Under the pieces are notes generated by a model that was given only the letters and a program-made list of their open reading frames with translations, ran no database searches and had not been told where the DNA came from. Both the position numbers and the translations under genes were made by a program. This document shows positions 43,158-53,974 of a stretch of 64,000 nucleotides of DNA, in pieces. The stretch is from assembly GCA_963800705.1 (NCBI GenBank), contig CAWDBV010000005.1, positions 620,001 to 684,000 on the forward strand, given 5' to 3'. This DNA comes from CAWDBV01 sp963800705. GTDB taxonomy: Bacteria > Actinomycetota > Thermoleophilia > Solirubrobacterales > 70-9. Position 1 is the stretch's first letter; every line of letters starts with the position of its first letter.

Positions 43158-43964
43158 ATGAAGTGCAGGGTGCGATCGATATTCGTAGCGCTGGGGTCGG
43201 CTCTATTGCTGGCGGGGATGGGCGCCGCTCCCGCCTCCGGTGCGACCCGGCTCGGTGCGAGCTCCACCCCACCCGTCTACTGCCTCGAGGACACCGCCTA
43301 TTTCCAGCAGGGCATCTCGGGCCTCTTCGGCTACACGGCGAGCAGCTACGGCGTGATCACCTCGTGGCTCACCGGCACGCCTCTGGAGGCCGGCCACACG
43401 CTGCAGCTGCTGGTCGCCCGGCGCGACTTCCCGCCAGGTGGCTTGAATCACTACTTCACGGTCAGCAGGAAGGACGTCGTCAGGCCTCTGAGCACAGTCG
43501 GGGAGAACTTCTTCCGGGGGCTGAGCATTCCAATCGAAGCCGGCGAGGAGATCGGGCTCTATGTGCCCGCCGGCCAGCCCGAGGTCACCTTCATGGGGGT
43601 GACCGCTCCGGCCGGCACATGCCTGTTCACAGCCGGCGGCGTCGCCAACCACTACCGGTACCGCACCGGCGACCCGCCGACCGGCATCCCGGTCGACTTC
43701 ACGAGCTCCGGAACCGGCTACCGGCTCAACGCCCTCGCGATCGTCGAGCCCGACGCCGACCGCGACGGCTTCGGCGATGACACCCAGGACTTCTGCGACA
43801 CCGATCCTTCGACCCAGGGCCTGTGCCCGGTCGCGCCGAGGGTCAGCGCCAGCGCAACGACCCCGCCGCGGGTGCCCGGCAAGAAGTGCAAGCGCGGCAA
43901 GCACTACAAGAAGGTCAAGGGCAAGCTGCGCTGCGTGCGCAAGAAGGACCGCAGGAAGAAGTGA
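43158..43964 (+). CDS. Secreted GVIT-EPDAD family protein with Lys/Cys tail
   Basis: A 268-residue exported protein. A signal peptide (IFVALGSALLLAGMGAAPASG) is followed by a domain with GVITSWLTGTPLEAGHTLQL and IEAGEEIGLYVPAGQPEV, then IVEPDADRDGFGDDTQDFC. The tail is a variant: KKCKRGKHYKKVKGKLRCVR and further basic residues, with a longer loop between the cysteines. Third member of the GVIT-EPDAD family. Stops 2 nt before the converging gcvPB. Function unknown; probably on or near the cell wall. Confidence 0.83.
   Translation: MKCRVRSIFVALGSALLLAGMGAAPASGATRLGASSTPPVYCLEDTAYFQQGISGLFGYTASSYGVITSWLTGTPLEAGHTLQLLVARRDFPPGGLNHYFTVSRKDVVRPLSTVGENFFRGLSIPIEAGEEIGLYVPAGQPEVTFMGVTAPAGTCLFTAGGVANHYRYRTGDPPTGIPVDFTSSGTGYRLNALAIVEPDADRDGFGDDTQDFCDTDPSTQGLCPVAPRVSASATTPPRVPGKKCKRGKHYKKVKGKLRCVRKKDRRKK
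43902..43964 (+). repeat. C-terminal Lys/Cys tail module, variant copy 4
   Basis: Encodes KKCKRGKHYKKVKGKLRCVR plus RKKDRRKK-like residues. The Cys-Cys spacing is wider than in copies 1-3 and the DNA is more diverged. Confidence 0.65.
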
Positions 43965-43965
43965 G

Positions 43966-45487
43966 CTAGAGCGGCTGGCGGACGACCGGCTTGCGGGCTG
44001 CCTTGACCTCGTCGAGGCGGCGGACCGGGGTCGTGTAGGGAGCGTTCTGGGCGATCGCGGGATCGCTCTCGGCCTCTTCGAGGATCTCCTCGATCGCCGC
44101 GGCGAACGAGTCGAGAGTCTCGCGGGTCTCGGTCTCGGTCGGCTCGACCATCAGCGCCTCGTCGACCAGCAGCGGGAAGTAGACGGTCGGCGGGTGCATG
44201 CCGAAGTCGAGCAGGCGCTTGGCGATGTCGAGCGTCTTGATTCCGAGCTCCTTCGAGGCCGGGGCCCCGGAGAGGACGAACTCGTGCATGCAGCGGCGCT
44301 CGAAGGCGGGCGGCAGGTACTTGCCCGCTCGGCCCTCGGCGAGCTTCGCCTTCAGGTAGTTCGCGTTCAGGACCGCTGTCTCCGAAGCCTCGGTGAGCCC
44401 GTCGCCGCCGAGGCTGAGGATGTATGCGTAGGAGCGGACGAAGACGCCGAAGTTGCCGGCGAAGCCCCGCAGCCTGCCGATCGACTTCGGGCGCTCGTAA
44501 TCGAGGTCGAAGACCGGCGCCGCGCCCCATTCAAGTCGGTCCCCTTGCGGCGGACGACCTGCGGCCGCGGCAGGAACGGCTCGATCCGCTCCGAGACCGC
44601 GATCGGGCCGGCTCCCGGGCCGCCGCCGCCGTGCGGCTGCGAGAACGACTTGTGGAGGTTGACGTGGACGATGTCGAAGCCCATGTCGCCGGGCCGCGAG
44701 TGGCCCATGATCGCGTTCAGGTTGGCGCCGTCGTAGTAGAGCGTCCCCCCCACCCCGTGCACGACCTCGGCGATCTCGGTGATCTTCTCGTCGAAGAGCC
44801 CGAGCGTGCTCGGGTTGGTGAGCATGATGCACGCGACCTGGTCATCGGCTTTCGAGCGCAGGTCGTCGACGTCGACGCCGCCGCGGTCGTCGGTCGCCAC
44901 CTTGACGACCTCGTAGCCGGCCATCGTCACCGAGGCGGGGTTGGTGCCGTGCGCGGTGTCGGGGGTGAGCACCTTGGTGCGCTGTTCGCCGCGGTCCTCG
45001 TGGTAGGCGCGGGTGAGCAGCAGCCCGGCGAGCTCGCCGTGCGAGCCGGCCGAGGGCTGGAGTGAGACATGCGGGAGACCGCAGACCTCTGACAGCGCCT
45101 CGCTCAACAACCACATCAGCTCGAGCGCGCCCTGGGCGCGCTTCGGGTCTTGCGCCGGGTGCAGACGCGCGTGGCCGGGGAGCGCTGCAACGCGCTCGTT
45201 GAGGCGCGGGTTGTGCTTCATCGTGCACGAGCCGAGCGGGTAGAAGCCGGTGTCGAGGTCGAAGTTGCGGCGCGAGATCCGGTTGTAGTGGCGGACGATC
45301 TCGGGCTCGGCGACCTCGGGCAGCTCCGCCGGCTTGTCGCGGAGCAGCTTCTGCGGGATCAGCTCGGAGAGCGGCTTCTCGTCGACGTCGGTCTGCGGCA
45401 GCTGGGCGGCACGGCGCCCCTCGACCGAGCGCTCGAAGATCGTCGTCGCGTGATCCTTCTGCATCGGAGTCTCGGTGATCTCGACGC

Positions 45488-45491
<4 letters not shown>
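43966..45491 (-). CDS. gcvPB: Glycine dehydrogenase (decarboxylating) subunit 2, frame broken near 44542
   Basis: PLP-bearing subunit of the glycine cleavage P-protein. The GTG at 45491 overlaps the gcvPA stop by 4 nt. The first part has NFDLDTGFYPLGSCTMKHNP, DTAHGTNPASVTMAGYE and the PLP lysine in NLHKSFSQPHGGGGPG. The frame then breaks at the CCCC run 44541-44544 and continues in another frame with EWGAAPVFDLDYERPKSIG, FAGNFGVFVRSYAYILSLGG and ends RKPVVRQPL. Adding one G on the coding strand joins the parts (RKGDRLEWGAAP). The length then matches the usual 500 residues. Sequence error is more likely than decay. Confidence 0.88.
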
Positions 45492-46866
<1,375 letters not shown>

Positions 46867-46870
<4 letters not shown>

Positions 46871-47256
46871 TCCTCGAGCATCTTCTCGTAGGCCTCGGCG
46901 TCCATGAGGTCCTCGGCCTCGGAGGCGTCGGCGAGCTTCACCTTGACGAGCCAGCCCTCGCCGTAGGGGTCCTCGTTGATGCGCTCGGGGTTCTCCTCGA
47001 AGGCGGAGTTGACCTCGGTGACCTCGCCCGAGAGCGGCGCGTAAACCTCCGAGGAGGCCTTGGTCGAGTCGATGTCGGCGTAGGGCTCATCCTTCTTCAC
47101 CTCGGCACCCTCGTCCGGCAGGTCGATGAAGACGACCTCGCCGAGCGCGTCCTGCGCGTACCAGGTGATCCCGAACGTGGCCTGCTCGCCCTCGACCCGC
47201 GCCCAGTCGTGCTCCCGGTGGTAGCGGAGTTCCTTCGGATAGTTCTCGTCGGCCAA
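46867..47256 (-). CDS. gcvH: Glycine cleavage system H protein
   Basis: A 129-residue lipoyl carrier that moves the aminomethyl group between P and T proteins. It starts YPKELRYHREHDWARVEGEQ, and the lipoylated lysine is in DIDSTKASSEVYAPLSGEV near residue 63. One base separates it from the gcvT stop, so translation is likely coupled. Slightly acidic, normal length. Confidence 0.97.
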
Positions 47257-47257
47257 T

Positions 47258-48343
47258 TCAGCTTCCTTTCGCGGGATAGAGGGGACGCTCTTCTACACGA
47301 GCCGAGCGCCGCTTGCCGCGCACGTCGATCTCGATCTCGGTGCCGGGCTCGGCGAGCGCAGTCTGGAGATACGCCATGCCGATCCCCTTCTCGAGCGACG
47401 GGGAGAAGCTGCCGCTGCTCACCACCCCGACGGGCTCCTCGCCGCTAATCACCGGGTTGTCCTGGCGCGGCACGCCCTTCTCGGTGAGCGCGAACGGGGC
47501 GAGCAGCTCCTCAGGTCCGTCGGCGCGGCGGCGGGCGATCTCCTCCGAGCCGATGAAGTCCGTCTCCTCCTTGCAGCACCAGCCGAGCGCCGCCTCGATC
47601 GGGGTCCGATCGGTGGTCAGGTCGTTGCCGTAGAGGCAGTAACAGACCTCGAGCCGCAGGGTGTCGCGTGCGCCGAGCCCGGCGGGCGTCACTCCCGCCG
47701 TGGTCAGGGCTTCCCAGAGCGCTCCGGCGGAGTCAGGATGGATCAGGATCTCGACCCCGGGCTCGCCCGTATAGCCGGTGCCGCAGACGAGGGCGTCGCC
47801 GACTGAGAGGTTCATCTCCTTGGTCCTGAACCGCTCCGGCAGCTCGCCCTCGGCCATCTCGGCGAGGATCGCGCGCGCCTTCGGGCCCTGAACGGCGAGC
47901 ATCGCGTAGTCGTCGGCATGGTCGTGAATCTCGACGTCGAAGCCCTCGGCCTGCTTCACGAACCACTCGTGGTCGGAAGCGTGGTTGGAGGCGTTGGTGA
48001 CGGTGAGGTAGTGGTCGTCGGCGAGCCGATAGGTGAAGAGGTCGTCGAGGACCCCGCCGTCCTCGCGACACAGGCACGAGTACTGGGCGCCCCCCACCTC
48101 GAGCTTGGAGACATCGTTGGAAAGCAACCGCTGCAGGAAATCGGCGGCGTCGGGCCCCTCGGTCTCGATCTCGCCCATGTGGGAGACGTCGAAGACGCCG
48201 GCCCCGGCGCGGACCGCGAGGTGCTCCTCCCGGATCCCGCCGTACTGGACCGGCATCTCCCAGCCCGCGAACGGGACCAGCTTCGCGCCTGCGGCGCGGT
48301 GGGCTTCGATCAACGGCGTATGGCGCAAGGTCTCGACAGCCAA
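47258..48343 (-). CDS. gcvT: Glycine cleavage system T protein (aminomethyltransferase)
   Basis: A 361-residue folate enzyme that completes glycine cleavage. AAGAKLVPFAGWEMPVQYGG, FDVSHMGEIETEGPDAADFL and GLGARDTLRLEVCYCLYGNDL are typical. It begins at a TTG (48343) with a TATCCT hexamer 8 nt upstream. First gene of gcvT-gcvH-gcvPA-gcvPB, 23 nt after ftsZ, which leaves no room for a glycine riboswitch. The C-terminal beta-barrel is present (GVPRQDNPVISGEEPVG). Confidence 0.96.
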   Translation of the reverse strand: MAVETLRHTPLIEAHRAAGAKLVPFAGWEMPVQYGGIREEHLAVRAGAGVFDVSHMGEIETEGPDAADFLQRLLSNDVSKLEVGGAQYSCLCREDGGVLDDLFTYRLADDHYLTVTNASNHASDHEWFVKQAEGFDVEIHDHADDYAMLAVQGPKARAILAEMAEGELPERFRTKEMNLSVGDALVCGTGYTGEPGVEILIHPDSAGALWEALTTAGVTPAGLGARDTLRLEVCYCLYGNDLTTDRTPIEAALGWCCKEETDFIGSEEIARRRADGPEELLAPFALTEKGVPRQDNPVISGEEPVGVVSSGSFSPSLEKGIGMAYLQTALAEPGTEIEIDVRGKRRSARVEERPLYPAKGS

Positions 48344-48351
48344 GACCCCGC

Positions 48352-48357
48352 AGGATA
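48352..48357 (-). promoter_or_regulatory. -10-like hexamer, possible leaderless gcvT start
   Basis: TATCCT on the minus strand lies in the 23-nt ftsZ-gcvT gap and ends 8 nt before the TTG start at 48343. Confidence 0.4.
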
Positions 48358-48366
48358 GTTAGGGGT

Positions 48367-49542
48367 TTACTTCAGGAAGTCCGGGACGTCGATATCGGCA
48401 TCCGGGATCTCGAGCTCGCGGTCGACGTTGCCCGGCGAGCGCGGGCGCTCGGGTTCGCGGTCGCGCTCGGCGCGCTCGCGCTCGAGGATGCTCGGGCGAT
48501 CGCGGCCGGCTCGGCCGCCGCCGCGCTCGGGGAACAGCTCGCCGACCCGGTCGCCGACCTCCTTGCCGATCCGGTCGGGGGTGCGCCGGTAGTGCTCGAT
48601 TCCGCTCTCGAAGCCCGCTGCGATCACGGTGACGCGGACCTGCTCGACCATCGCCGCGTCGATCACCGATCCGAAAACGATGTTCGCGTCCGGCTTCGCG
48701 GCGCTGGCGATCATCTCGGCGGCCTCGGAGACCTCGAACAGGCCGAGGTCCTCGCCGCCGGTGATGTTGAGCAAGAGGCCCTTGGCGCCGTCGATCTGCT
48801 CGTTGATCAGCGGCGAGGTGATCGCGGCGCGAGCGGCCTCGATCGCGCGCTTCTCACCGGTGCCCTCGCCGACCCCCATCAGTGCGCTGCCGGCCTCGTG
48901 CATAACGAGGCGGACGTCGGCGAAGTCGAGGTTGATCAGCCCGGGAATCGTGATCAGGTCGGTGATTCCCTGCACGCCCTGGCGAAGGATGTCGTCGGCC
49001 TGGCGGAAGGCTTCGAGCATCGTCGTCCGGCGCTCGACGATGTCGAGCAGCTTCTCGTTCGGGACCACGATCATCGTGTCGACCTCGCGCCGCAGCGCGT
49101 CGATGCCCTTCTCGGCGGCCTGCATGCGCTTGCGGCCCTCGAACTCGAACGGCTTCGTGACCGCGCCGATCGTGAGCGCGCCGATCTCCTGCTTGGCGAT
49201 CTCGGCGATCACCGGGGCTGCTCCGGTGCCGGTTCCGCCGCCCTCGCCGCAGGTGACGAAGACCATGTCGGCACCCTTCAGCGCCTCCTTGATCTCGTCG
49301 CGGCTCTCGGCCGCGGCGCCGGCGCCGACCTCGGGGTTGGCGCCCGCTCCCAGGCCCTTGGTGAGGTTGTGGCCGATGCCGACCTTGACGTCCGCGTCGC
49401 AGGCCAGAAGGGCCTGGGCGTCGGTGTTGACGGCGATGAACTCGACCCCCTTCATGCCGGCGTCGACCATCCGGCTGACGGCATTGGAACCACCGCCGCC
49501 GACCCCGACGACTTTGATGACTGCTAGGTAGGACGACTCCAT
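48367..49542 (-). CDS. ftsZ: Cell division tubulin FtsZ
   Basis: A 391-residue GTPase that forms the division ring. It starts MESSYLAVIKVVGVGGGGSN; the GTP-binding signature GEGGGTGTGAAPV is near residue 105, and NLDFADVRLVMHEAGSALMG is the T7 loop region. The disordered, Arg/Pro-rich linker leads to the C-terminal peptide DADIDVPDFLK, which binds partner proteins. Last gene of the dcw cluster. The leader upstream has a good promoter and no strong Shine-Dalgarno (CCAACCAACCAACTCAA before the ATG). Confidence 0.98.
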   Translation of the reverse strand: MESSYLAVIKVVGVGGGGSNAVSRMVDAGMKGVEFIAVNTDAQALLACDADVKVGIGHNLTKGLGAGANPEVGAGAAAESRDEIKEALKGADMVFVTCGEGGGTGTGAAPVIAEIAKQEIGALTIGAVTKPFEFEGRKRMQAAEKGIDALRREVDTMIVVPNEKLLDIVERRTTMLEAFRQADDILRQGVQGITDLITIPGLINLDFADVRLVMHEAGSALMGVGEGTGEKRAIEAARAAITSPLINEQIDGAKGLLLNITGGEDLGLFEVSEAAEMIASAAKPDANIVFGSVIDAAMVEQVRVTVIAAGFESGIEHYRRTPDRIGKEVGDRVGELFPERGGGRAGRDRPSILERERAERDREPERPRSPGNVDRELEIPDADIDVPDFLK

Positions 49543-49902
49543 TTGAGTTGGTTGGTTGGACTTCGCGAAGCGATCACATGCCCTCCCCGCGGCCGAAGTC
49601 CGGACCTGGCCGCCTCCCGGGAGCGCATCGAAATTGGCTGGAAACTAAGGCGAAAGTAGGCCATATACGGGAATCTGTCAACGCCATTCGTGCCTGTACC
49701 CTCAAGTCTTGCTTGAGAGTAGTCGTATAGTGAGGCTGGAGTCGAACCCTAGGGTCAGTCTTGGTCGAGGGTTGCCAAAACCCCTGCATATGACGCTCTC
49801 GCGGGGGCCTCAGGCGCGGTTTCGGGCGCAGCTCGGCCGCGCCCCGGGCTATCGAGATCGCTGCAGGAGGCGTTGCATCGGCGGCCCGCAATTGGACCGC
49901 GC
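49543..49902. other. 360-nt intergenic region between ftsQ and ftsZ
   Basis: No convincing gene is seen. It holds the ftsZ promoter (49653-49681) and three short dyads: CTCAAG/CTTGAG (49701-49717), the palindrome ACCCTAGGGT (49746-49755) and GGGTT/AACCC (49769-49783). The base composition is less GC-rich than the genes around it, as expected for a regulatory region. Palindromes could be operator sites or small hairpins in the ftsQ message tail. Confidence 0.6.
49653..49681 (-). promoter_or_regulatory. Sigma-70 type promoter of ftsZ
   Basis: On the minus strand TTGACA (49681-49676), a 17-nt spacer and TACTTT (49658-49653). The perfect -35 and ideal spacing make this the best promoter in the window. 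It would give a leader of about 100 nt before ftsZ. Confidence 0.75.
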
Positions 49903-50608
49903 TCAGCCCGAAACGCCTCCGGTGACCGGCCGGTCGGGGACGCTGACGTCCAGGTAAGCGGGCTCTCCGAGCTCCGGGCTGGCGAGCAGCGCGGCCGCCG
50001 CGGCCCACTTCGCGGCCGCCTCCGAGGCATCGCCGAACCGCAGCTCGATTCCGTTGCGGAGCTCGACCGACACGCCCCCTTCGGCGTCGTCGAAGCGCGC
50101 TGTCTCGATCGTTTTGCGGAGCTCTTCGGGGGCCTCGCCGAGCAGCGCCGCCTGGTCCGCGTCGTGTTCTCCCAGCCGCGCGTCGCGAACCGGTTCGGAG
50201 AGCTCGAGCGCCGGCAAATCGGCGGGCGGCTCGACCCCTCGCAGCAGATACCCGTCGGCCGAGACCGGCACCTCCGCGCCCCCGAGCTCGGCGACCGCGG
50301 CGGGGAGACGCTCGGTGACCTCAATCTCGAGCTTGTGCAGTGGACTCGAATCGACCCTGATCGAGCTCACGGTCGGGAACCGGCCGGCCGCCGAGGCGAG
50401 CGCCCCTTCGTCGACATCGAGGGTGGTCATCCGCACGGCCTCGGCCTCGAGCGCGGTCGCCACCTCGACCTCGTTCACGGTCACGCCCTTGACCTCGACT
50501 TCGCGGACCTCGACCAGCGAGGACTCACGAAGCCAGAACCAATATCCGGCCGCGAGCGCGGCGACGAGCAGGCCGAGCGCGATCAGCCTGCGACGCCAAA
50601 TCTTGCCT

Positions 50609-50616
<8 letters not shown>
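49903..50616 (-). CDS. ftsQ: Cell division protein FtsQ
   Basis: A 237-residue bitopic division protein. A short basic cytoplasmic end MGKGKIWRRR is followed by a membrane helix (LIALGLLVAALAAGYWFWL) and the POTRA domain (SLVEVREVEVKGVTVNEVEV), then the FtsQ beta domain with VRVDSSPLHKLEIEVTERLP-like strand order. Start at 50616 overlaps the murB stop by 8 nt. It links early and late divisome proteins. Sequence is diverged, as usual for FtsQ, but position and layout are decisive. Confidence 0.92.
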
Positions 50617-51531
<915 letters not shown>

Positions 51532-51535
<4 letters not shown>

Positions 51536-52827
51536 CGCGTGTGCTGGCGCTCGTCCTCGGTCCCATCCTCGACCAACGTCTCCGCGAGCCTGAAGATGTC
51601 GCCGGCGCCGAGTGTGATCAGCAGGTCGCCCTCGCCGATCCGCGAGCCGAGCGCGACGGCCGCGGCGTCGGTGTCGGGAAGCCACCAGACGGGGCGGCCG
51701 CCGGCGTGCTCGGCGGCCGAGCGGGCGATCATCAGGCCGCTGACGCCCTCGAGCTCGCCGACCGGCTGCTCGCGGGCCGCATATACGTCGAGGACGGCAA
51801 TTTCGTCCGCGGCGGCGAGCGCCGCCCCGAACTCCGGCGCCATCGCCTTCGTCCGCGAGTAGAGGTGGGGCTGGAATGCCGCGATCAACCGTCCCTCGGT
51901 GAGCCCGCGCGCGGCCTCGAGCGCGGCGGCGACCTCGGTCGGGTGGTGCGCATAGTCGTCGTAGATCCGCCCGCCCTTCCTCCGGCCCTTGAGCTCCATC
52001 CGCCGCACCACACCGGGGAAGCTCTCGAGCGCGGCGATCGCGCGCCCGGTGTCGACGTCCATCAGCTCGAGCACCGCCGCGGCAGCCACAGCGTTGAGCT
52101 GGTTGTGGCGTCCGGGGACTGAGAGAGCGATCTCGGCCTGCTCGGGCTCGACGACGCGAGCGAGCCCCTCGCGACCGAGATCGACACCGGGGCCGACGAC
52201 GACGGCCTTCGCCGGCTCGGCGAACTTGCGAAAGGCCTCGACGAGCTCGGAGCGCGAGGACCAGCGCGAGTGGTGGTCGAGCTCGATGTTGGTGATCACG
52301 GCGATCTCCGGGCGCAGCTCGAGGAAGCTGGCGTCGCTCTCGTCTGCCTCGGCGACGACCCACTGACCCTCCCCCCAGTCCGCGTTGCCGAGCCCGGGGA
52401 GCTCGCCGCCCAGGAAGTAGGCCGGGTCCGCCCCGGCGGCGCGCAGGCCCCAGACCAGCATCGCGGCGGTGGTCGTCTTGCCGTGGGTCCCGGCGACGGC
52501 GACGAGCCGGCGCTCGGCGCAGAGCTCGGCGAGCAGCTCGCCGCGGTGGATGACCCGCTGGCCGCGGCTGCGCGCGATCGCGAGCTCGGGGTTGTCGTCG
52601 GCGATCGCAGTCGAGACGACGACCTCGGCATCGGCGGGCACCGCGCCGGCGTCGTGGCCGATCTGCGGCTCGAGGCCGGCGTTCCGCAGCCGCTCGATGT
52701 AGGAGGACTCGGCGCGGTCCGATCCGCTCACCTCGGCGCCGAGCTGCTTGCAGACCAGCGCCAGGCCGCTCATTCCGGCGCCGCCGATCGCGATCAAGTG
52801 GAGCTTGCGCCCGCTCCAATCAGCCAC
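51532..52827 (-). CDS. murC: UDP-N-acetylmuramate--L-alanine ligase
   Basis: A 431-residue Mur ligase that adds L-Ala to UDP-MurNAc. The N-terminal Rossmann part is HLIAIGGAGMSGLALVCKQL, the P-loop is VAVAGTHGKTTTAAMLVWG near residue 110, and YDDYAHHPTEVAAALEAAR is the family motif near residue 290. The ATG overlaps murG by 8 nt. Standard length is nearer 460, but all domains are present. Confidence 0.97.
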
Positions 52828-53974
52828 GGGCTTGCCCCGCTTGTGTGGCAGCCAGGATCTCCGCGGCGATCGCTCTCGCGGCGTCCGGGCGGGCGAGCGA
52901 GCGCGACGCCTCGGCCATGCTCGCGAGCTGCTCGCGGTCGGCCAGCAGCTCGCGCGCCCGGCTCGCGAGCAGCTCCGGGGTGAGGTCGGCGTCAGCGATC
53001 GCCTCCGCCGCCCCGGCCTCGGTCATCCAGCGGGCGTTGGTGGTCTGGTGGTCGGCGGTCGCGTGCGGGAAGGGAACCAGGATCGCGGGCCGCCCCGCGG
53101 CGGCGATCTCGAACACCGAGCCGCCGGCCCGCGCGAGGACGAGATCGGACGCGGCGAGCACCTCTCCGAGGTTCGGCTCGTACTCGAGCAGGACATAATC
53201 GCCGCCTCCTCCGCTTCGCGTCCGGTGGCGGCTCAGCTCGTTATGCAGACGCTCTCGTGAGGATGCGTAGTCGCGGCTCCCCGCGACGTGGAGGACGTGG
53301 AAGCCGCGCTCGCGGTCGCCGGCGAACGCCTCGAGCGCCGCCTCGTTCAGCGTCCTCGCTCCGAGGCTGCCGCCGAAGACCAGCAGGCAACTCTCCTCGG
53401 CGCCGATTCCGAACCGCTGCCGCGCCGCGCCGCGGTCGGCGCCGACAACGGCCGCCGGGACCGGGCGCCCGGTGACCAGGTAGGGGTCCCCTTCGCGGCC
53501 CGGGATCGGGAACGCGAGGCAGACCCGGCGCGCCCTTCCGGCCAGCAGCCGGTTGGCGAGCCCGAGGTGGCTGTCGGCCTCGGTCAGCACCAATGGCAGC
53601 CCGAGCCGCGACGCCGCGAGCCCAGCCGGGCCGGCGACGTATCCGCCCCCTCCCATTACGACGTCGGCACCGGCGCCCCGCAGCAGCCGCTTCGCGCCCC
53701 CGACCGCGCGCGCGGCCTTGATCGCCGCCAGCGCCGCCTTGAACGGGTTGCGGCGGTCGAGGCCGCGGACGTCGAGGAACTCGAGCTCGTAGCCGGCCTC
53801 CGGGACCAGCTTCGCCTCGGCACGCTCGCGCGTGCCGATGAACGAGACCTCGGCGCCCTCAGACCGCAGCGCGTCGGCGACCGCGAGAGCGGGCACGACG
53901 TGCCCGGCGGTCCCGCCGGCCGCGATCACGACGCGGGGCGCTCGATTTTCTGGGCTTTTTGGAGGTGCCGCCAT
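52820..53974 (-). CDS. murG: Lipid II synthase (undecaprenyl GlcNAc transferase) MurG
   Basis: A 384-residue glycosyltransferase adding GlcNAc to lipid I. N-terminal motif VVIAAGGTAGHVVPALAVAD, VGGGGYVAGPAGLAASRLGL-like region (here VVMGGGGYVAGPAGLAA) and FGGSLGARTLNEAALEAF are clear. The start at 53974 (MAAPPKSPENRAPR) is chosen just ahead of the first conserved strand. The ftsW frame overlaps this gene by 116 nt, which is unusual. Secure function. Confidence 0.96.
   Translation of the reverse strand: MAAPPKSPENRAPRVVIAAGGTAGHVVPALAVADALRSEGAEVSFIGTRERAEAKLVPEAGYELEFLDVRGLDRRNPFKAALAAIKAARAVGGAKRLLRGAGADVVMGGGGYVAGPAGLAASRLGLPLVLTEADSHLGLANRLLAGRARRVCLAFPIPGREGDPYLVTGRPVPAAVVGADRGAARQRFGIGAEESCLLVFGGSLGARTLNEAALEAFAGDRERGFHVLHVAGSRDYASSRERLHNELSRHRTRSGGGGDYVLLEYEPNLGEVLAASDLVLARAGGSVFEIAAAGRPAILVPFPHATADHQTTNARWMTEAGAAEAIADADLTPELLASRARELLADREQLASMAEASRSLARPDAARAIAAEILAATQAGQARG

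Noticed and set aside
48344..48366. Glycine riboswitch before gcvT
   Set aside because: Only 23 nt separate ftsZ and gcvT.
49735..49765. T-arm-like GGTTCGACTCC on the minus strand, suggesting a tRNA or tmRNA
   Set aside because: Flanking bases do not pair as a five-bp T stem, no acceptor stem or CCA end fits, and the upstream side is ftsQ.
49574..50008. Minus-strand open frame of 144 codons in the ftsQ-ftsZ gap
   Set aside because: Half of it overlaps the end of ftsQ in another frame, it has no motif, and the ftsZ promoter lies within it.
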